From Chloroflexota bacterium (GTDB lineage: Bacteria; Chloroflexota; Dehalococcoidia; UBA2979), in contig VXTU01000027.1 of assembly GCA_009837285.1 (NCBI GenBank), forward strand, positions 1 through 40,489: 40,489 nt of DNA. Reading direction: 5' to 3'. This document shows, piece after piece, positions 7,549 to 15,540 of this stretch. The position numbers and the translations under genes were made by a program. Every line of letters starts with the position of its first letter. The first letter of the stretch is position 1. The notes beneath the pieces are model-generated. The model did not search any database, had not been told where the DNA came from, and was given only the letters and a program-made list of their open reading frames with translations.

Positions 7549-8789
7549 AGTCCCACCTCCCAGCGTCCCGGGCTGAGCGTCCCGGTGGGGTCGAACTGCC
7601 GCTTCAGCGCGCCCACGAGGTCGCGCGTCGCTGTCCCCAGCGGGTCGATGACCGCTCGGAGCGCCGGCGGCCCCGACTCGACGACGAGGAAGCCGCCCTC
7701 GGCCTCGACGTTGCGGCGCAGCACGCGCACCGAGGTCACGTCGATCGCCGGAGCGTGGATCACCACGCTGCCCGCCGCGAGGTGCCCCCACGCCGTGCCG
7801 CGGAGCCCGCGTGCCGCCTCGATCGTCGCGGCGATGCGCGTCGCGGGGACGCCGAGCCGCAGCACGACGCCGTCCGGCGAGCCCGCCAGGTCGCGTAGCA
7901 GGTCCCACGCACCCGGCGGGGCATCGTCGAGCCCGCCGCCCGAGTGCTCCGTGACATCGCGGACGCGGCTGGTGGCCGCCTCGAGGGCCGACTCGTAGCC
8001 CGCGAGTTCGAGCAGTACGTGCGCGTCGTCGGGCAGCCCGAGCCGTGCCGCGGCCTCCGGTGCGACGACGGAGAGCGCGCGCGTCGGGAGCGCGGCATCG
8101 CGGAGCTCGATGGCGAGCCGGGCGGCGTCGCGCACGCTCGGTCGCCGGACCGCGAAGGAGCGCGTCGCGGGAGGCAGCGGCACGAGCTTGAACGAGGCCT
8201 CGACGATCACGCCGAGCGTGCCGAGCGCGCCCGTGTGCAGGCGGTGCAGATCGTAGCCGCTCACGTTCTTCACCACGCGGCCGCCAGACCGCACGAGCGA
8301 GCCGTCGGCCAGCGCCACCTCCATCCCGATCACGAGGTCGCGGGCGGCCGGCATGTGGCCCCGCCACGCGCCGGGGCGCGCCGTCGCCAGCAGGCCGCCG
8401 ATGGTCACGTCATCGCCGGGCGGGGGGTCCGCCGGGAGGTACTGGCCGTGCTCGGCGAGGTGTGCGCGCAGGGCGCGCAACGTCATCCCGGCCTCAACCT
8501 GCACCGTCATGTCCGCGGGCTCGTAGTCCACGATGCCGTCGAGGCCGCGCATGTCGAGCGCGACGTCGTAGCGGTCGATGGGACGGCCCAGGTCGAGCGC
8601 AGTGCGGTTTCCCTGCGGTACGACGGCAAGCCCGGCCTCGGTAGCCGATGCGAGCAGGTTCGCGATCTCCTCGCGCGTGCGGGGCTGCTGCGCGATCTGC
8701 GGCGCTGCGCCGTCGATGGGGTAGTCGGGCGCCGCGCGCCGCCCGTCGGCGGGCAGCGCCTCGCTCAGGTCGACGGTTCCCGAGGTCAT
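7545..8789 (-). CDS. glcE: Glycolate oxidase FAD-binding subunit GlcE
   Basis: A 414-residue flavoprotein of the FAD_binding_4 group, the second flavin subunit of glycolate oxidase. It contains QPRTREEIANLLASA and VVPQGNRTAL near the N terminus, the FAD-binding DVTIGGLLATARPG, and SGGRVVKNVSGYDLHRL, which is typical of GlcE. It ends with TGTLSPGRW, again typical. ATG 8789 is chosen because conserved sequence begins soon after it and glcD ends 5 bases upstream. It overlaps glcF by 4 bases. GlcD, GlcE and GlcF act as one complex that oxidises glycolate, and possibly other 2-hydroxy acids, to the 2-oxo acid. Confidence 0.88.
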   Translation of the reverse strand: MTSGTVDLSEALPADGRRAAPDYPIDGAAPQIAQQPRTREEIANLLASATEAGLAVVPQGNRTALDLGRPIDRYDVALDMRGLDGIVDYEPADMTVQVEAGMTLRALRAHLAEHGQYLPADPPPGDDVTIGGLLATARPGAWRGHMPAARDLVIGMEVALADGSLVRSGGRVVKNVSGYDLHRLHTGALGTLGVIVEASFKLVPLPPATRSFAVRRPSVRDAARLAIELRDAALPTRALSVVAPEAAARLGLPDDAHVLLELAGYESALEAATSRVRDVTEHSGGGLDDAPPGAWDLLRDLAGSPDGVVLRLGVPATRIAATIEAARGLRGTAWGHLAAGSVVIHAPAIDVTSVRVLRRNVEAEGGFLVVESGPPALRAVIDPLGTATRDLVGALKRQFDPTGTLSPGRWEVGL

Positions 8790-8794
8790 CGTCG

Positions 8795-10240
8795 CTAGAT
8801 GTACACGCCGGGCGTGGCGAGGTGGCCGCGCATCTCGGCAGCATGGCCGGAGGCGCAGCCGTGCCCGGTCGGGAGCACCTTGCAGGGGTTGAAGCGCTCG
8901 CCCGCGCCGAAGCCGAGGCGCAGCCGCTCCATAGAGTCGAGGTCGGCGTCGCTGAAGATCCACTCCATGTATGAGCGCTTCTCCAGGCCGATGCCGTGCT
9001 CGCCGGTGATCGAGCCCCCTGCTTCGACGCAGACGCGCATGATCTCGCCGCCGAGCTCGAGCACGCGCTCGGTCGCGCCCTCGTCGAGTTCGTTGAACAT
9101 GATGTTGGGGTGCAGGTTGCCGTCGCCGGCGTGGAAGATGTTCGCGCAGCGGAATCCGTACTCGTCGGCCAGCGCGTTGACCTGCGACATCACCTCGGGC
9201 AGCCGCGTGCGCGGCACCACGCCGTCGAGGATGTAGAAGTTCGGAGAGCTTGCCCCGATCGCGCCGATGCCGCCCTTGCGGCCCTCCCAGAGGCCCTCGC
9301 GCTCCTCGGCCGACTCGGCCACGCGCAGCTCGCGTGCGCCCGCTTCCTCGCACGCCGCGACGACGCTCGCGGCGTCGGCGGCCACGGCCTCCGGCAGGCC
9401 CTCGACCTCAAGCAGCAGCACGGCGCCGGCGTCGAGCGGGTAGCCGACGTGCATCTGCGGCTCGACGATGCGGATGATCTCCTGGTCCAGCATCTCGACC
9501 GCGACGGGCACGACGCCCCCGCTGATGATCGCCGAGACGGCCTCCGAGGCGGCCTCGACGCTGTCGAAGATGGCGAGCATCGTGCGCACCTCGTGCGGGA
9601 GTGGGGTGAGGGCGACGCAGATCTGCGTGACGATCCCGAGGGTCCCCTCGGAGCCGCAGAAGACGCCGCGCAGGTCGGGGCCCGGTACGTCCGCCTGGCG
9701 GCCTCCGAGCCACGTTGCGGTGCCGTCGGCGAGCACCACCTCGACGCCGAGCACGTGGTTGACGGTGCTGCCGTGCGCGAGTGTGTGCGGTCCCCCAGCG
9801 TTGGTGCCGACGTTCCCCCCGATGGTGCAGATGCGCTGCGAGGAGGGGTCGGGCGCGTAGCGCAGGCCGTGGGGCTCGCACGCCGCCTGCAGGTCGAGGT
9901 TGATCACCCCCGGCTCGACGACCGCGATGCGGTTCGCGGCGTTCAGCTCGACGATGCGCCGCATGCGCGTCATGGCGACCACGACCCCGCCCAGCACGGG
10001 CACCGCGCCCCCGGCCAGCCCCGTGCCAGACCCTCGAGGCACCACCGGCACGTCGTGCTCGTTCGCGATACGGACGGCCGCCGAGACGTCGGCGGTGGAG
10101 CCGGGGAAGACGACGGCGTCGGGCCGCGCGCGCTCGATCGTCGCGTCGTACTCGTAAGCGATCAGGTCCTCGGGGAGGTGCAGCACGTGCGCATCGCCGA
10201 GGGCGTCGCGGAGGTCACGGATCAGCGCTTCGTTCGTCAT
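8795..10240 (-). CDS. glcD: Glycolate oxidase catalytic FAD subunit GlcD
   Basis: A 481-residue FAD-linked oxidase of the GlcD/D-lactate dehydrogenase family. The FAD domain shows VVPRGSGTGLAGGAVP and DPSSQRICTIGGNVGTNAGG. The C-terminal substrate domain shows NIFHAGDGNLHPN and SITGEHGIGLEKRSYM, which hold the active-site histidines. It is followed at once by glcE and glcF, making the three-subunit glycolate oxidase more likely than a stand-alone D-lactate dehydrogenase. A TACACT box lies 8 bases before its ATG, so it may have its own near-leaderless promoter in addition to read-through from the nucleotidyltransferase gene 46 bases upstream. Confidence 0.9.
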   Translation of the reverse strand: MTNEALIRDLRDALGDAHVLHLPEDLIAYEYDATIERARPDAVVFPGSTADVSAAVRIANEHDVPVVPRGSGTGLAGGAVPVLGGVVVAMTRMRRIVELNAANRIAVVEPGVINLDLQAACEPHGLRYAPDPSSQRICTIGGNVGTNAGGPHTLAHGSTVNHVLGVEVVLADGTATWLGGRQADVPGPDLRGVFCGSEGTLGIVTQICVALTPLPHEVRTMLAIFDSVEAASEAVSAIISGGVVPVAVEMLDQEIIRIVEPQMHVGYPLDAGAVLLLEVEGLPEAVAADAASVVAACEEAGARELRVAESAEEREGLWEGRKGGIGAIGASSPNFYILDGVVPRTRLPEVMSQVNALADEYGFRCANIFHAGDGNLHPNIMFNELDEGATERVLELGGEIMRVCVEAGGSITGEHGIGLEKRSYMEWIFSDADLDSMERLRLGFGAGERFNPCKVLPTGHGCASGHAAEMRGHLATPGVYI

Positions 10241-10248
10241 CGCGTAGG

Positions 10249-10254
10249 AGTGTA
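10249..10254 (-). promoter_or_regulatory. Putative -10 box directly before glcD
   Basis: On the minus strand TACACT is followed by 8 bases and then the glcD ATG at 10240. A start of transcription 7-8 bases after this box would give a leaderless or nearly leaderless message. No Shine-Dalgarno sequence is visible before the ATG. No clear -35 is seen. Confidence 0.4.
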
Positions 10255-10286
10255 GCAGCGGGAGCCGCCGCCGGTTGCGGCGCTGG

Positions 10287-11261
10287 CTACCCCTCCACGC
10301 CTGGCCCGCAGACCTCGCCCGCAGGGGTCACGACCACGTCCGCGTACTCGCCGCCGTGCAGCGCCGCGCCGGGCGCGACGAGGGCGCGCCGCAGTGTCAC
10401 CCCCTCGAGCGTGGCCCCTGCACCGACCACTGTCTCGGCGAGGTCGCTCGCCTCGACGCGCGCCACCTCGCCAATGCGTACCGGGGCGTGCAGCGCCGAG
10501 TCGGTCACGACCGCATGGGGTGCGACTGCGATCTCGTCGGCGGCGCGCGCAAGGAGGCGCGACTGCGCGTGCAGCAGGCCCTCGATCGTGCCGCCGTCGA
10601 GCCACTCGCCGTCGAGGAGCCACCCGCGTACGTCGTGGCGCTCGGCCAGCATCGCACCGACGGTCGCGGTGAGGTCGGACTCGCCCTTCGCGTTGATGAA
10701 CGGGTCGGTGCGTACGCGCTCGACGGCCGCGGGCGCGAGCGCCCACAGCCCGACCAGCGCGAGGTCCGAGCGTGGGTGCTCGGGCTTCTCCTCGAGGTCC
10801 ACGACACGGTCGCCGTCGAGCACGGCCACGCCGAACGCGCGCGGGTCCTCGACGGACTGGAGCAGGAGCCCGGCCGTCGCGCCGCCGGCGTCGAATCCGT
10901 CGAGGAGCCCCGGGTCGACGCCGGTGAGCACCGTATCCACGGCCAGCACCACGACCGTGCGGCCGTGGAGGGCGTCGCCGACCGAGGCGACGGCGTCGCC
11001 GGGGCCTCGCGGCTCGCGCTGCACGGCGACGGACACGCGGAGATCGGGCGGTGCGTCGGACTCGACGTATTCGCGCGTGCGGTCATCTTCCGGGCCGGTG
11101 ACGACGGCGACCTCGCCGAGGCCGAGGTCGCGCATGAGGTCGAGCGCGTAGGCGATCAGCGGGCGGTTGAGCAGCGGCACCAGCGGCTTGGGTGTGGCGG
11201 GCGTGAGCGGCCGCAGGCGCGTGCCGAGACCAGCCGTGAGCACTACCCCCAGCGGCTCCAT
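10287..11261 (-). CDS. Sugar-phosphate nucleotidyltransferase
   Basis: A 324-residue enzyme of the RmlA/GlmU-like nucleotidyltransferase family, which makes an NDP-sugar from NTP and sugar 1-phosphate. The nucleotide-binding signature GVVLTAGLGTRLRPLTPATPKPLVPL is intact at residues 5-30, with the metal-binding AVDTV and a GEWLDGGTIEGLL segment typical of glucose-1-phosphate thymidylyl- or uridylyltransferases. Residues 245-324 look like a short left-handed beta-helix. ATG 11261 is preceded by AGGAGG at good spacing. It heads the minus-strand unit with glcDEF and the epimerase. The sugar and nucleotide specificity cannot be decided from the sequence. Confidence 0.82.
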   Translation of the reverse strand: MEPLGVVLTAGLGTRLRPLTPATPKPLVPLLNRPLIAYALDLMRDLGLGEVAVVTGPEDDRTREYVESDAPPDLRVSVAVQREPRGPGDAVASVGDALHGRTVVVLAVDTVLTGVDPGLLDGFDAGGATAGLLLQSVEDPRAFGVAVLDGDRVVDLEEKPEHPRSDLALVGLWALAPAAVERVRTDPFINAKGESDLTATVGAMLAERHDVRGWLLDGEWLDGGTIEGLLHAQSRLLARAADEIAVAPHAVVTDSALHAPVRIGEVARVEASDLAETVVGAGATLEGVTLRRALVAPGAALHGGEYADVVVTPAGEVCGPGVEG

Positions 11262-11345
11262 CGAGGCCTCCTCGCGCCGCCCCGACAGCATCGCACCGCC
11301 CGCGCGTGAGCGTCGACGCGCCACGGTCGCCGCCCATGCCGCTGG

Positions 11346-11351
11346 TATGCT
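11346..11351 (+). promoter_or_regulatory. Putative -10 box placed for a leaderless DUF1802 transcript
   Basis: TATGCT is followed by GGCGGCG and then ATG 11359. Seven bases between the box and the start codon place the expected transcription start on the A of ATG. No Shine-Dalgarno sequence precedes this ATG. Confidence 0.42.
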
Positions 11352-11358
11352 GGCGGCG

Positions 11359-12012
11359 ATGACGAACCCGGCGCTGGAGCTGACGGCGGACATCGAGAAC
11401 CCGGCGCTCAAGGAGTGGGCGGCGGTGAACCGCGCGCTGCTGGAGGGCCGCCAGATCATCGACCTGCGCAAGGGCGGCATCCGTGAGGAGGGCCACCGCT
11501 TCCGCATCCGCGCGCTGCGCTTCTGGCTCTACGACAGCTTCGAGCACCAGCGCCCCGAGCTGCTCCTCCCCGCCGCTTCGGACCTCCTCGACGCGGCCGT
11601 CGCCGCCTCGCCGCCCGCGGGCACGCTGCGGTTCGACGGCTGGGCGGAGATCGTCGAGAGCGCCGCGCTCACCGAGCCGGAGCAGGTCGAGGCGCTCCGG
11701 GGGCTGCACGTCTGGACCCCGGACTACGCGACGCAGCGCTTCCGCTGGCGTCCGAAGGCGCCGCTGCTCGTCCTCGTGCTGCGGGTGCACCGCCTGCACG
11801 ACCCGATTGAGGCGCCGCTGCGCGGCGAGTACGCGAGCTGCACCTCGTGGGTGCCGATGCTCGACGTGCCGCCTGACCCCGGCGCCCTCGCCTCGACGCC
11901 CGTGCTCGACGACGAGGCATTCGCGCTGCGCGTGGGGGAGCTGCGGGCGGCGCTGCCCGGCGTCGCGTTCGAGACACCCTCGGCCGCCGTCGGGGCTGGG
12001 TCGGGCCGGTGA
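11359..12012 (+). CDS. DUF1802 family protein
   Basis: A 217-residue protein of the DUF1802 family, known mainly from cyanobacteria, Deinococcota and Chloroflexota and without a known function. The family pattern is clear: NPALKEWAAVNRALLEGRQ, then LRKGGIREEGHRFRI, YDSFEHQRPELLLP, and near the end RWRPKAPLLVLVLRVHRL and CTSWVPM. ATG 11359 is preferred over ATG 11347 because homology starts at NPALKEW and a TATGCT box lies 7 bases before it. Its stop overlaps the GTG of the next gene (GTGA at 12009-12012), so the two are probably translated together. Confidence 0.82.
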   Translation: MTNPALELTADIENPALKEWAAVNRALLEGRQIIDLRKGGIREEGHRFRIRALRFWLYDSFEHQRPELLLPAASDLLDAAVAASPPAGTLRFDGWAEIVESAALTEPEQVEALRGLHVWTPDYATQRFRWRPKAPLLVLVLRVHRLHDPIEAPLRGEYASCTSWVPMLDVPPDPGALASTPVLDDEAFALRVGELRAALPGVAFETPSAAVGAGSGR

Positions 12013-12431
12013 CGGCCGACACCGACGAGGCGGTCCTGGCTGCGAACGCGGCCTTCTACAGCGCCTTCGCCACGCGCGACATGACGGCGATGGACGATCT
12101 GTGGGCGCGCGAGGCCCCTGTAGCCTGTACACACCCGGGCTGGCCCGTGCTGACCGGCCGCGACGACGTGCTCGCGAGCTGGCGCGGCATCCTTGAGAAC
12201 CCCGCCGCGCCGAACATCCAGGTGACCGAGACCGTGGTGCATCGTATCGGCAATGCCGCGCTCGTCTTCTGCCTCGAGGTGGTCGACGGCGGCCCGGTGG
12301 CGGCGACCAACGTGTTCGTCCGCGAGGGCAATGCGTGGCGCATGGTCCACCACCACGCGGGCCCCGTGACGACCGTCATGCGTACGCGCTTCGCCGGCCC
12401 GGTCGCGCCCGCACCGGACCGCCGCAACTAG
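12009..12431 (+). CDS. SnoaL-like / NTF2-fold protein
   Basis: A 140-residue protein of the SnoaL-like, NTF2-fold group. It has the usual layout: an N-terminal helix (VLAANAAFYSAFATRDMTAM), a WAREAPVACTHPGW strand, GRDDVLASWRGI, and a final pair of strands ending in WRMVHHHAGPV. Members bind or convert small molecules, but this one cannot be given a substrate. Translation starts at GTG 12009, overlapping the DUF1802 stop by 4 bases, so its function may be tied to that protein. Confidence 0.78.
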   Translation: MTADTDEAVLAANAAFYSAFATRDMTAMDDLWAREAPVACTHPGWPVLTGRDDVLASWRGILENPAAPNIQVTETVVHRIGNAALVFCLEVVDGGPVAATNVFVREGNAWRMVHHHAGPVTTVMRTRFAGPVAPAPDRRN

Positions 12432-12451
12432 CGAGGACCGTCGGAGCGTCG

Positions 12452-12967
12452 CTACCCGATCGGGAGCGCGAGGTCCGTGATCACCTCGGCGTTGGGGAGA
12501 CGCGTCAGCGCCTCCGGCGAGACCTGCAGCTTCGTCGACCGGTCGCCGCCGCCAACGATCACCGAGTCGAGCTCCAGGACGCGTGTGTCGATGTAGATCG
12601 GCAGGTCATCGGGCAGGCCGAACGGCGTGACGCCACCGATCAGCATGCCGGTCAGCTCGGCGGTCTCCTCGGCCGAAGCGAACGACGCCTTGCGCGTCTC
12701 CAGCAACGGCCGCACGGCGTGGTTCACGTCGAGCCGGGTGTTGGCGAGCACCACGCACGCGCAGAACCGCCGCTCGCCGCGCTTCGTCACGACGACGATG
12801 GTGTTGCCCGACACCTCGAGCGGGTAGCCGTAGTGCTCGGAGAACGCGGCCGTGTCCGCGAGGTCCGGGTCGACCTCGATCACCTCGTACGCCTCCCCGG
12901 CTGCGTCGAGGGTGGCGCGGGCGCGGGCGCCCGGGTCGGCTGAGGTAGCGGGAGCGGCATCGGTCAT
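12452..12967 (-). CDS. YbaK/EbsC-type aminoacyl-tRNA deacylase domain protein
   Basis: A 171-residue protein with one YbaK/ProX editing domain. Such enzymes remove wrong amino acids from tRNA in trans. The hallmarks are present: VVVTKRGERRFCACVVLANTR with a candidate active-site Lys, the GGVTPFGLPDDLPIYID loop, and VGGGDRSTKLQVSPEAL. Which mischarged tRNA is cleared is not readable. The ATG at 12967 overlaps the stop of the upstream 52-residue zinc protein (ATGA at 12964-12967). It converges with the SnoaL-like gene 20 bases away. Confidence 0.82.
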   Translation of the reverse strand: MTDAAPATSADPGARARATLDAAGEAYEVIEVDPDLADTAAFSEHYGYPLEVSGNTIVVVTKRGERRFCACVVLANTRLDVNHAVRPLLETRKASFASAEETAELTGMLIGGVTPFGLPDDLPIYIDTRVLELDSVIVGGGDRSTKLQVSPEALTRLPNAEVITDLALPIG

Positions 12968-13122
12968 CCGGTGTAGTCCTTGTGTGGGAACTGGGCGTCG
13001 TGCTGCTCCTGGCACTCGCGGCAGACGTTGTGGGCGCAGCGCACGCACGCGCCGAGCGTCATCGCCCGGCAGTGGTAGCAGCGGCCCTCGCGCGGCGTGT
13101 CCCGGTACGGCACGGAGGTCAC
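12964..13122 (-). CDS. Tiny three-CxxC zinc-binding protein
   Basis: A 52-residue protein with Cys at 15, 18, 26, 29, 34 and 37 arranged as three CxxC pairs (CYHC, CVRC, CREC), plus His17, His31, His41 and His47. This is enough to hold two zinc ions in a B-box or treble-clef-like fold. GTG 13122 is chosen; upstream in-frame sequence is not conserved-looking and runs into the promoter of the divergent gene. Its stop overlaps the ATG of the YbaK-like gene by 4 bases, so the two are coupled. I recognise no named family. It could bind RNA or act as a partner of the deacylase, but this is inference. Confidence 0.6.
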   Translation of the reverse strand: MTSVPYRDTPREGRCYHCRAMTLGACVRCAHNVCRECQEQHDAQFPHKDYTG

Positions 13123-13201
13123 GATACCAGAGCCGTATGGAGCGGCCGTGTCGTTTTCGTCCGGCTGTCGTTGCCCACTCGATACAGCGCCGAAGCGCGG
13201 A

Positions 13202-13207
13202 TAAGAT
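13202..13207 (+). promoter_or_regulatory. Putative -10 box of the DUF2795-like gene
   Basis: TAAGAT lies 23 bases before ATG 13231, with GAGGAGG at 13217-13223 between them. It sits in the 108-base divergent gap shared with the zinc-protein gene. The -35 is not clear. Confidence 0.33.
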
Positions 13208-13230
13208 GGACGGCTAGAGGAGGCGCCTCG

Positions 13231-13467
13231 ATGGTGATTCACGCAGGCAAGGCCGATTACCGCAACGCATTCTCCGGTCTGGAGTTCCCCGCGTCGAAGA
13301 TCGAGGTCGTTCGCCGCTCACGGATGAAGGGTGGCATCGACCGCGAGGTCTTCGCCGTACTCGACTCGATCCCGAACCGCTCCTACCGCGGGATGGAGGA
13401 GCTCGAGGAAGCCGTACGCTCGGTCTACGTCGCCCGCGGCGAGCCGGCCGAGGAACTCCCTGTCTAG
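13231..13467 (+). CDS. DUF2795-like small protein
   Basis: A 78-residue soluble protein. Residues 18-70 resemble DUF2795: LEFPASKIEVVRRSRMKGG followed by VFAVLDSIPNRSYRGMEELEEAV, a small helical fold of unknown function. A strong GAGGAGG Shine-Dalgarno site lies 7 bases before ATG 13231. It is divergent from the zinc-protein/YbaK pair and is followed after 24 bases by a VOC protein gene on the same strand, so it may be co-transcribed with that gene. Confidence 0.72.
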   Translation: MVIHAGKADYRNAFSGLEFPASKIEVVRRSRMKGGIDREVFAVLDSIPNRSYRGMEELEEAVRSVYVARGEPAEELPV

Positions 13468-13491
13468 CCGCCCGCCGGGCCGGCCCGCACC

Positions 13492-13887
13492 GTGAGTGAA
13501 GACGCGCCACGCGACATCGGCGCCGTGATCGGCGTCATCCTCGGCGTCGACCCCGACCGCTTCGACGCCATTCGCGACTTCTACGTGGAGACACTCGGCC
13601 TGCCGACGCGCACGGACCGGCCGGGCCATGTCAACTTCCAGTGGGGTAACACCCGTCTCACCATCAGCGCGCACAGCGAGGTCCGCGGCCTCAGCGACGA
13701 GCCGCGCCGCACCATGCTCAACCTCGCCGTCGAGGACATCGACGCCGTCGCCGCACGGCTGCGCGCCGCGGGCGTGACGTTCATCCGCGAGCCGAGCGCC
13801 GAGCCGTGGGGCGGCAGCATCGCCACGTTCGAGGACCCCGACGGCAACACGCTGCAGCTCATGCAGCGCCCGCTCGGCATGGCCTAG
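13492..13887 (+). CDS. VOC (glyoxalase-fold) family protein
   Basis: A 131-residue protein of the vicinal oxygen chelate superfamily with two beta-alpha-beta-beta-beta repeats: DPDRFDAIRDFYVETLGLP in the first and NLAVEDIDAVAARLRAAGV with FEDPDGNTLQLMQ in the second. Glu in the last strand is replaced by Gln in LQLMQ, and one expected metal-binding His is not obvious in the first repeat, so metal binding and catalysis are uncertain. Translation begins at GTG 13492. It converges on the AEC transporter gene 10 bases away. Confidence 0.8.
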   Translation: MSEDAPRDIGAVIGVILGVDPDRFDAIRDFYVETLGLPTRTDRPGHVNFQWGNTRLTISAHSEVRGLSDEPRRTMLNLAVEDIDAVAARLRAAGVTFIREPSAEPWGGSIATFEDPDGNTLQLMQRPLGMA

Positions 13888-13897
13888 GCCCGATACC

Positions 13898-14800
13898 TCA
13901 ACGCACGAGGGTGATGAGCACCGTCAGCGTCAGCACGCTCAGCAGCGTCGACGTGACGACCGAGCGGGTCACGAACTGCGGGCGCGCCGAGAACTCGGTC
14001 GCGAGGATCGTCGCGAACACCGCGGTCGGCATGCCGCCGAGCACGATCAGGACGCGCTGCGTCATCCCGTCGATGCCGAGCAGGTACGTTGCGCCGAGCG
14101 CGACCGCCGGGCCGATGGCGAGCCGTAGCACCGCCGCTGCGCCGGTGTCGACGAGGTCGCCGCGTCCTCCGAGCCCTCGCCCGAGTTGCAGGCCGAGCAC
14201 GACGAGCATGACGGGCACGGCCGCTCCCGCGAGCGACTCGGCCGGCGCGGCGATGGTGACGGGCAGCTCGACGCTGAAGCCGCTGACCGCAAGGCCCGCC
14301 GCCGCCGCGTAGAGCACGGGGAAGCGGAACGGCGCGATGAGCGCGTCGCGCGCCGACCCGCCGGCCATCGAGGCGACCGCGACGCTGGCGGACGCGGCGA
14401 GCGTCGCGACGGTGATGAAGTGCACCACGGCTACCTCGAGCCCGGCGTCGCCGAAGGCGAGCAGCGTGACGGGCAGGCCCATGTTCCCGGCGTTGATCGA
14501 GGTGACGGACAGGGCGAGCCCGGCCCGCAACGAGGGCTCGTGCCGCCTGGCCGTCGACCAGGCGACGGAGAGCGCGTAGCCGGCGAGGAACGCGATAACG
14601 GCGACGCCGACGATGCGGACCGAGAGCGCCGCCGGCAGCTCGGTGTTCGACAGCGAGTGGAAGACGAGCGCGGGCGTGAACAGGAAGAACACGATCGAGG
14701 CAATCGGCTCCACCGGAATGGGGCGGTAGCGGTCGAGCGCGCCGGCGAGCGCGGCCACCAGCACGACCGGCAGGATCACGTTCAGGAAGACTTCGACCAT
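13898..14800 (-). CDS. AEC (auxin efflux carrier) family permease
   Basis: A 300-residue membrane protein with about ten hydrophobic helices arranged as two inverted halves, the layout of AEC family transporters for organic anions such as malate. Family-like stretches are [30 protein letters not shown] in the broken helix of the first half, and [18 protein letters not shown] in the second. ATG 14800 is preferred because the first helix begins immediately ([18 protein letters not shown]); an in-frame ATG at 14836 would add 12 residues. The substrate is unknown. Neighbours give no clear hint. Confidence 0.82.
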   Translation of the reverse strand: MVEVFLNVILPVVLVAALAGALDRYRPIPVEPIASIVFFLFTPALVFHSLSNTELPAALSVRIVGVAVIAFLAGYALSVAWSTARRHEPSLRAGLALSVTSINAGNMGLPVTLLAFGDAGLEVAVVHFITVATLAASASVAVASMAGGSARDALIAPFRFPVLYAAAAGLAVSGFSVELPVTIAAPAESLAGAAVPVMLVVLGLQLGRGLGGRGDLVDTGAAAVLRLAIGPAVALGATYLLGIDGMTQRVLIVLGGMPTAVFATILATEFSARPQFVTRSVVTSTLLSVLTLTVLITLVR

Positions 14801-14875
14801 CGCGCCGAGCGTCGACGCCTCGGACGCTGCGGGCAAGCGCCTGGGCCACGGGGCGAGCGTGCGCGCGTCGAGTGC

Positions 14876-14881
14876 TACAGT
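14876..14881 (+). promoter_or_regulatory. Putative -10 box of the CDGSH gene
   Basis: TACAGT lies 44 bases before ATG 14926, with GGGGAAGGGG at 14910-14919 as ribosome-binding site. It sits in the divergent gap between the AEC permease and the CDGSH protein. Confidence 0.33.
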
Positions 14882-14925
14882 GCGGGCGAGGCGAACGCGA
14901 ACCCACTCCGGGGAAGGGGCCGAAG

Positions 14926-15123
14926 ATGGACGTCAGCGTGCGCGACAACGGGCCGTACGTGATCCGCGGCGAGGACGTGAAGGTCCTTGACGCAGAGGGC
15001 AACGAGTTGCCGTGGGAGGGTCGCGGAGTGGCGCTATGCCGCTGCGGCCAGTCCGACATGAAGCCGTTCTGCGATGGTACGCACAGCCAGATCGGCTTCG
15101 AGAGCGCCCCGCGCCCCTCGTAG
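14926..15123 (+). CDS. CDGSH-type 2Fe-2S protein
   Basis: A 65-residue protein with one CDGSH iron-sulfur domain. The ligands are Cys38, Cys40, Cys49 and His53 in [16 protein letters not shown], matching the 3Cys-1His signature with Thr at the variable site. The N-terminal strand region ([19 protein letters not shown]) is typical of small bacterial members. Such proteins are redox or cluster-transfer carriers; the partner here is unknown. GGGGAAGGGG precedes the ATG. It is divergent from the AEC gene and 24 bases ahead of a VOC protein gene. Confidence 0.88.
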   Translation: MDVSVRDNGPYVIRGEDVKVLDAEGNELPWEGRGVALCRCGQSDMKPFCDGTHSQIGFESAPRPS

Positions 15124-15147
15124 CCCCCAACGTGCGGTGACCGCTTC

Positions 15148-15531
15148 GTGAGCGACAACCGCGGGCCGATCGAGACCATCAGCGCCGTCACGCTGGCCGT
15201 GACGGACATGGCGCGATCGTTCGCGTTCTACGAGTCGCTGGGGTTCCGGCTGCGCTACGGCGGCCCGGACGCCGCCTTCACGAGCTTCGAGCTCCACGAC
15301 AGCTACGTGAACCTGCAGCCTACGCCGACGCCGCCCACGCCGGGCTGGGGCCGCGTCATCCTCCACGTCGAGGATGTCGACGCCATCCATGCGCGCGCGA
15401 TTGAGCTGGGCTACAAGCCGGAGATGGAGCCGAGGGACGCGAGCTTCGGCGAGCGCTTCTTCCACCTCCGTGACCCCGACGGCCACGAACTGAGCTTCGC
15501 CCGGCTGCTGAGCGAGATCTACGGCGAGTAG
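15148..15531 (+). CDS. VOC (glyoxalase-fold) family protein
   Basis: A 127-residue glyoxalase/bleomycin-resistance superfamily protein with paired repeats: SAVTLAVTDMARSFAFYESLGFRLRY and RVILHVEDVDAIHARAIELGY, ending with FHLRDPDGHELSFAR. The final strand keeps the His and Glu (GHELSF) expected for metal binding, unlike the other VOC protein at 13492, and the two share little beyond the fold. The start is GTG 15148. It probably shares a transcript with the CDGSH gene. Substrate unknown. Confidence 0.8.
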   Translation: MSDNRGPIETISAVTLAVTDMARSFAFYESLGFRLRYGGPDAAFTSFELHDSYVNLQPTPTPPTPGWGRVILHVEDVDAIHARAIELGYKPEMEPRDASFGERFFHLRDPDGHELSFARLLSEIYGE

Positions 15532-15540
15532 CGGCGCCCG

